A DNA stretch of 64,000 bases from DATHTS01 sp041940425 (GTDB lineage Bacteria > Acidobacteriota > Blastocatellia > Pyrinomonadales > Pyrinomonadaceae). The notes under the pieces are model-generated. The model was not told the DNA's origin and made no database searches. It saw only the letters and a program-made list of their open reading frames with translations. Both the position numbers and the translations under genes were made by a program. The stretch covers positions 7,965 through 71,964 of the forward strand of contig JBGTSF010000014.1 of NCBI GenBank assembly GCA_041940425.1, written 5' to 3'. Positions 61,215 to 64,000 of this stretch are shown piece after piece; positions within the stretch are counted from its first letter, which is position 1; every line of letters begins with the position of its first letter.

Positions 61215-61609
61215 AAAGAATCGAAACCTTTCTTAATCAAACCTCTTTTCAAAACATCGTCTTTCGTCCAAAATTCGCCTTCAATTTCCAAGGTCAGAGC
61301 AACAAAAGGCGTGTCTTTTTCATCAATGTTTACACAGAGTTTGTAGGCTTCGATAAAGTTTTCGAGCGATATAGTTTCTTCGCTGATAAAGATTATTTTG
61401 TGAAGCGTTTGGTAGAGTATTTCGTAAACTTCTTCTTCCGTGACTTTCGATTTATCGAGAATTCGTTCCTTATGTTTGAAGATTTCAACCATCAAAAAAT
61501 TGGGCGCGTAGAAGCGGCAATCTTCTCTTTCCAAAATACGCCTCAAACGTGAGTTTTTCGCCCGCAGAGATGAAAACAAAATGTTTGTGTCAACGACGAT
61601 TTTTCTCAT
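61196..61609 (-). CDS. PIN-domain protein, putative toxin
   Basis: 137 residues. VVDTNILFSSLRAKN with the first Asp (Asp7), MVEIFKHKERI with Glu, and VNIDEKDTPFVALTLEIEG with a cluster of acids fit the PIN fold of the PIN_4 subclass. Two bases after the antitoxin-like gene upstream on the minus strand. RNase activity is inferred from the fold. Confidence 0.82.
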   Translation of the reverse strand: MRKIVVDTNILFSSLRAKNSRLRRILEREDCRFYAPNFLMVEIFKHKERILDKSKVTEEEVYEILYQTLHKIIFISEETISLENFIEAYKLCVNIDEKDTPFVALTLEIEGEFWTKDDVLKRGLIKKGFDSFYNEVE

Positions 61610-61611
61610 CT

Positions 61612-61827
61612 CTAAGATTTGATAAAGCGGTCTTTATTTTTCTTCCACCAGTCGGCTTTGATCTCCTCGCCCAAATTCTCGACGCTCTCATCAAAATCCG
61701 CCTTGCGAACCAGCGATTCCAGACGAATCTTTTCGATCAAATCCAGTAAAAACTCTTTATCAACCGAATCCTTATCAATCGAAATCAAAAATTTATCCTC
61801 GGTCGTTTGCAGATCAATCGCTTGCAT
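61612..61827 (-). CDS. Small antitoxin-like protein
   Basis: 71 residues, acidic with a C-terminal DWWKKNKDRFIKS. Immediately upstream of the PIN gene. No known fold evident. Function as antitoxin inferred from position and size. Confidence 0.65.
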   Translation of the reverse strand: MQAIDLQTTEDKFLISIDKDSVDKEFLLDLIEKIRLESLVRKADFDESVENLGEEIKADWWKKNKDRFIKS

Positions 61828-61867
61828 AAATTTACCTCAAGCCGTATTTTAGCACTGATGCGGAAAA

Positions 61868-62032
61868 ATGTTTAGAAAATCCTTAAAACATTCCGTTTCC
61901 GGCGTTCAAGTCCACGATGCAAAAATCGTTGCTTCGATGAAAGCGCACGACATCGAAAATCTGTTGACTTTCAATGCCAAAGATTTCAAACGTTATCCAG
62001 ATATTAAAACTTTTGAACCAAAAGATGTTTAG
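61868..62032 (+). pseudogene. C-terminal fragment of a PIN-domain toxin
   Basis: Frame of 54 residues reading FRKSLKHSVSGVQVHDAKIV then ASMKAHDIENLLTFNAKDF and KRYPDIKTFEPKDV. This is the last third of a VapC-like PIN domain (catalytic Asp in HDAKI, ITFN-like strand). The N-terminal half with the first Asp is missing, so it is a relic. Confidence 0.8.
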
Positions 62033-62086
62033 AAAACAAATGTTTTTGCTTTTATATTTCTATATAAGAGAGTTGAAAAATTAAGT

Positions 62087-63640
62087 ATGGATGAACTCAA
62101 AAATACGCTCAGAAAATTTTTGAAAACAAATAATCTGATCTGCAGTCTTGGAGAAATTTCAAACTTACAGCAAATTGGTGAAGGTGGAAATGGACTTGTT
62201 TTCTCAGGTGAAATTGAAGGTTTTGAAATAGCAATCAAATTCTTAATTAATCCAAGTAAAAGTAAACTTGTGAGATTTAAAGCAGAATACTTAAATGTTC
62301 TTACTCTTCCTGAAAATGAGCTAATTGCAAAACCTATTCTTTTTACAGAATTTACTATAGAAAACAAACTATATCCTGCAATTATAATGAAAAGATATGA
62401 AAGGCATATTTATAGACCAGAAAAACCTTCACTTTCAGGATTAAATACTCTTTTCAAACTTTTAGTGAATGCTCTTGAATTTATTCACTCACATGGAATA
62501 ATTCATCGGGATTTAAAACCGGATAATATTCTATTCGATAACGGAAAAATTCTCTTAGCTGATTTTGGTATCGCCAGCTTTAATCCAGAAATATTCAAAC
62601 TTCGTGCAGATACAAAAAAAGGAGAGAGGATTGCGAATAGATTATTTTCCGCCCCTGAGCAAGAAGAACCTAACGCAAAGGCTCATCCTACAATGGATAT
62701 TTATGCTTTAGGTCAAATTTTACAGTGGTATGTAACGGGATCAACACATAGAGGAACTAACAGAATAAAACTTTCATCTTTGATTGAAAACGAAAAAATC
62801 TACGATTTCATAGTTGAAAAATGTCTGGCTCAAAATCCAGCAGAGAGGTTTCAAACAATCGAAGAATTAAAAAACTTTGTTGAGGAATATAAAGAGAAAG
62901 AAATTGCAAAGAAAAATAGGGTTGAGCCAATGGATTATTTACATTCGTTTGGTATGGCATTGAGCGCATCTTTTCCAAAAGGACTTAATACTGCAACTTT
63001 CTCAGATGATAAAAGGAGAATTGCTAGATTAATTGCCAATATCGCTGAAAATTGTAATTGGAAACAATATTTTTGGTGGATTAGTGGAAGCGGCGAAAGT
63101 AGTGAAGGTAGTTTCACCAAAATTGATGATGAAACTTGGTTTATTGGTGTTCCTGAAATGGGAGAAGAAATAAGAATTAAATCAGTTTGGGTATTTCACG
63201 ATGTAACTTTTTATGCCGATACTGTTTTGCTTAATCTTGAAGCAATGCCTTCATTCGGTATTTTCGAGGAAGATACTCTTGAAAGATGGGAGAGAAATAA
63301 AGTGACAGATGATTTTTATCGTGAAACTGTTCCCTGGGAAGAAGCAGTGTTAGTTGATAACGAATTTTATGTAACTTTGCAGGAATTCGATAGCGGATTT
63401 GCAGAGGTTGGAGAAGATATTATTGATCTTAGTAAATACGAAACATCTAAACGCTCAAGGAATTTAGGAAAAAAAAGTATTCTTATTGGAACATTTTTTA
63501 ATTCCTTTATGCGTCAAGAAAATGAGAAAACTGCTGAAGAATTTCTAACAAAATACAATGGAGGAGATGGTATTACAAAAGAAAATTTCCTAGAACTTGT
63601 TCGGAAAATGCGATACCACAAATATAGAAATCGCTATTAA
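62087..63640 (+). CDS. Ser/Thr protein kinase with novel C-terminal half
   Basis: 517 residues, AT-rich (about 35% GC). Kinase motifs complete: glycine loop IGEGGNGLVFSG (30-41), Lys51, Glu67, HRDLKPDN (His140-Asp142, Asn147), DFG at 159-161 and APE-like SAPEQ. The kinase domain ends near residue 275. The remaining 240 residues (FGMALSASFPKGLNTATFSD, YFWWISGSGESSEGSF, WVFHDVTFYADTVLL) are not recognised. No membrane segment. Compact soluble kinases of this sort occur in phage defence, but no partner is seen. Confidence 0.85.
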   Translation: MDELKNTLRKFLKTNNLICSLGEISNLQQIGEGGNGLVFSGEIEGFEIAIKFLINPSKSKLVRFKAEYLNVLTLPENELIAKPILFTEFTIENKLYPAIIMKRYERHIYRPEKPSLSGLNTLFKLLVNALEFIHSHGIIHRDLKPDNILFDNGKILLADFGIASFNPEIFKLRADTKKGERIANRLFSAPEQEEPNAKAHPTMDIYALGQILQWYVTGSTHRGTNRIKLSSLIENEKIYDFIVEKCLAQNPAERFQTIEELKNFVEEYKEKEIAKKNRVEPMDYLHSFGMALSASFPKGLNTATFSDDKRRIARLIANIAENCNWKQYFWWISGSGESSEGSFTKIDDETWFIGVPEMGEEIRIKSVWVFHDVTFYADTVLLNLEAMPSFGIFEEDTLERWERNKVTDDFYRETVPWEEAVLVDNEFYVTLQEFDSGFAEVGEDIIDLSKYETSKRSRNLGKKSILIGTFFNSFMRQENEKTAEEFLTKYNGGDGITKENFLELVRKMRYHKYRNRY

Positions 63641-63886
63641 ATACAACCGTTTTTCGCAACTTTCAAAAATTACTGCGCAGTGTGTTACGAAACCGCAAAA
63701 AATTAATTAAACAACACTGAAAAATATTTATTGCAAATCAATTTTATTTGGACATATTATTGGGCATGCTCAAACCACTCGAATGAAAGGTTTGATTGCT
63801 GTTCTAACTACAAAAGTACGATTGCCTCGTTTTTCAATAGAAAATCCTCTTATTTCAGATAAAAACCTGTGTAAAAGACAATATAA
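63641..63886. other. AT-rich non-coding stretch at the right edge
   Basis: No gene of coding character. It continues into the short tandem repeats at 63887. Confidence 0.6.
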
Positions 63887-64000
63887 TGCCTGAATTCAGA
63901 CAGAATCGCATGATTTTTTACGTTATCGGCTGAAAAGAGACGATGACGGCTGAATTCAGAGGTTGATAGGCTGAAAAGAGAGGTTGAACCTCTGATTTTT
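63887..64000. repeat. Tandem repeat of about 20-21 bp at the window edge
   Basis: Units beginning GGCTGAA or GCCTGAA at 63887, 63928, 63948 and 63969, 20-21 bp long in the last three, ending in the hairpin AGAGGTT/AACCTCT. It may continue past the edge. Confidence 0.6.

Noticed and set aside
63887..64000. CRISPR array at the right edge
   Set aside because: Repeats abut each other with no unique spacers and no cas gene is near.
1..64000. tRNA or rRNA genes, prophage, integrase
   Set aside because: None recognised on reading; no cloverleaf with a T-arm or CCA end and no integrase or phage structural genes were found, but a short tRNA could have been missed without a covariance search.

Overview
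The window looks like a chromosomal segment of a Gram-negative bacterium of moderate GC (about 47-50% by eye). The most likely group is Acidobacteriota, class Blastocatellia (Pyrinomonadaceae-like). That placement is inferred from gene style (zinc-ribbon/NTF2-like proteins, a DUF4388 protein, a YCF48 beta-propeller, large PAS kinases, Thr/Pro-rich TPR lipid-envelope proteins) and from the many small palindromic repeats; no rRNA or tRNA was recognised. A TonB-dependent receptor, several lipoproteins and MurJ/PBP4 show a diderm envelope. Layout: 1-3.9 kb holds the end of a caspase-like protease and a 1093-residue protein joining a lipase-like hydrolase to a CHAT (caspase-like) protease domain, the most unusual protein here. 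4-24 kb is mostly housekeeping: DUF1287 lipoprotein, membrane protein, alpha/beta hydrolase, truB, recX, a zinc-ribbon coiled-coil protein, a long TPR protein, era, two paralogous EF-hand-like lipoproteins, prmA, a YCF48 propeller, ygfZ, GNAT, uracil-DNA glycosylase, a HicAB toxin-antitoxin pair and mrp, followed by a duplicated fragment of the mrp tail. 24-32 kb carries a DUF4388 protein, PBP4-type carboxypeptidase, murJ, a secreted nuclease and glgC. 32.3-38.1 kb is a vitamin B12 uptake locus: cobalamin riboswitch, btuF-btuC-btuD, a second cobalamin riboswitch, and a BtuB-like receptor. 38-46 kb has a polysaccharide deacetylase, VOC protein, proC, GNAT, SDR, a small gene bracketed by 30-bp inverted repeats, a lysine riboswitch with lysC, and a VapBC-like pair. 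46-60 kb has thyA, two MacB-type permeases, a 1220-residue hybrid PAS kinase, an S41 peptidase, two RRM proteins sharing a conserved 5' leader, and an RsbQ-like hydrolase next to a PAS histidine kinase. 61-64 kb is an AT-rich edge with PIN-toxin genes and debris, a Ser/Thr kinase and short repeats. The main structure not explained by genes is a family of short tandem repeats with a unit of 7 bp (different sequences at different loci, same period), usually arranged as a long inverted repeat between genes. They also lie in frame inside truB and prmA, form the N-terminus of BtuC, and form the variable arm of both cobalamin riboswitches. A separate palindrome family supplies the start codon of btuF, brackets the small cassette at 42.9-43.3 kb, and a further one sits in frame in ygfZ.
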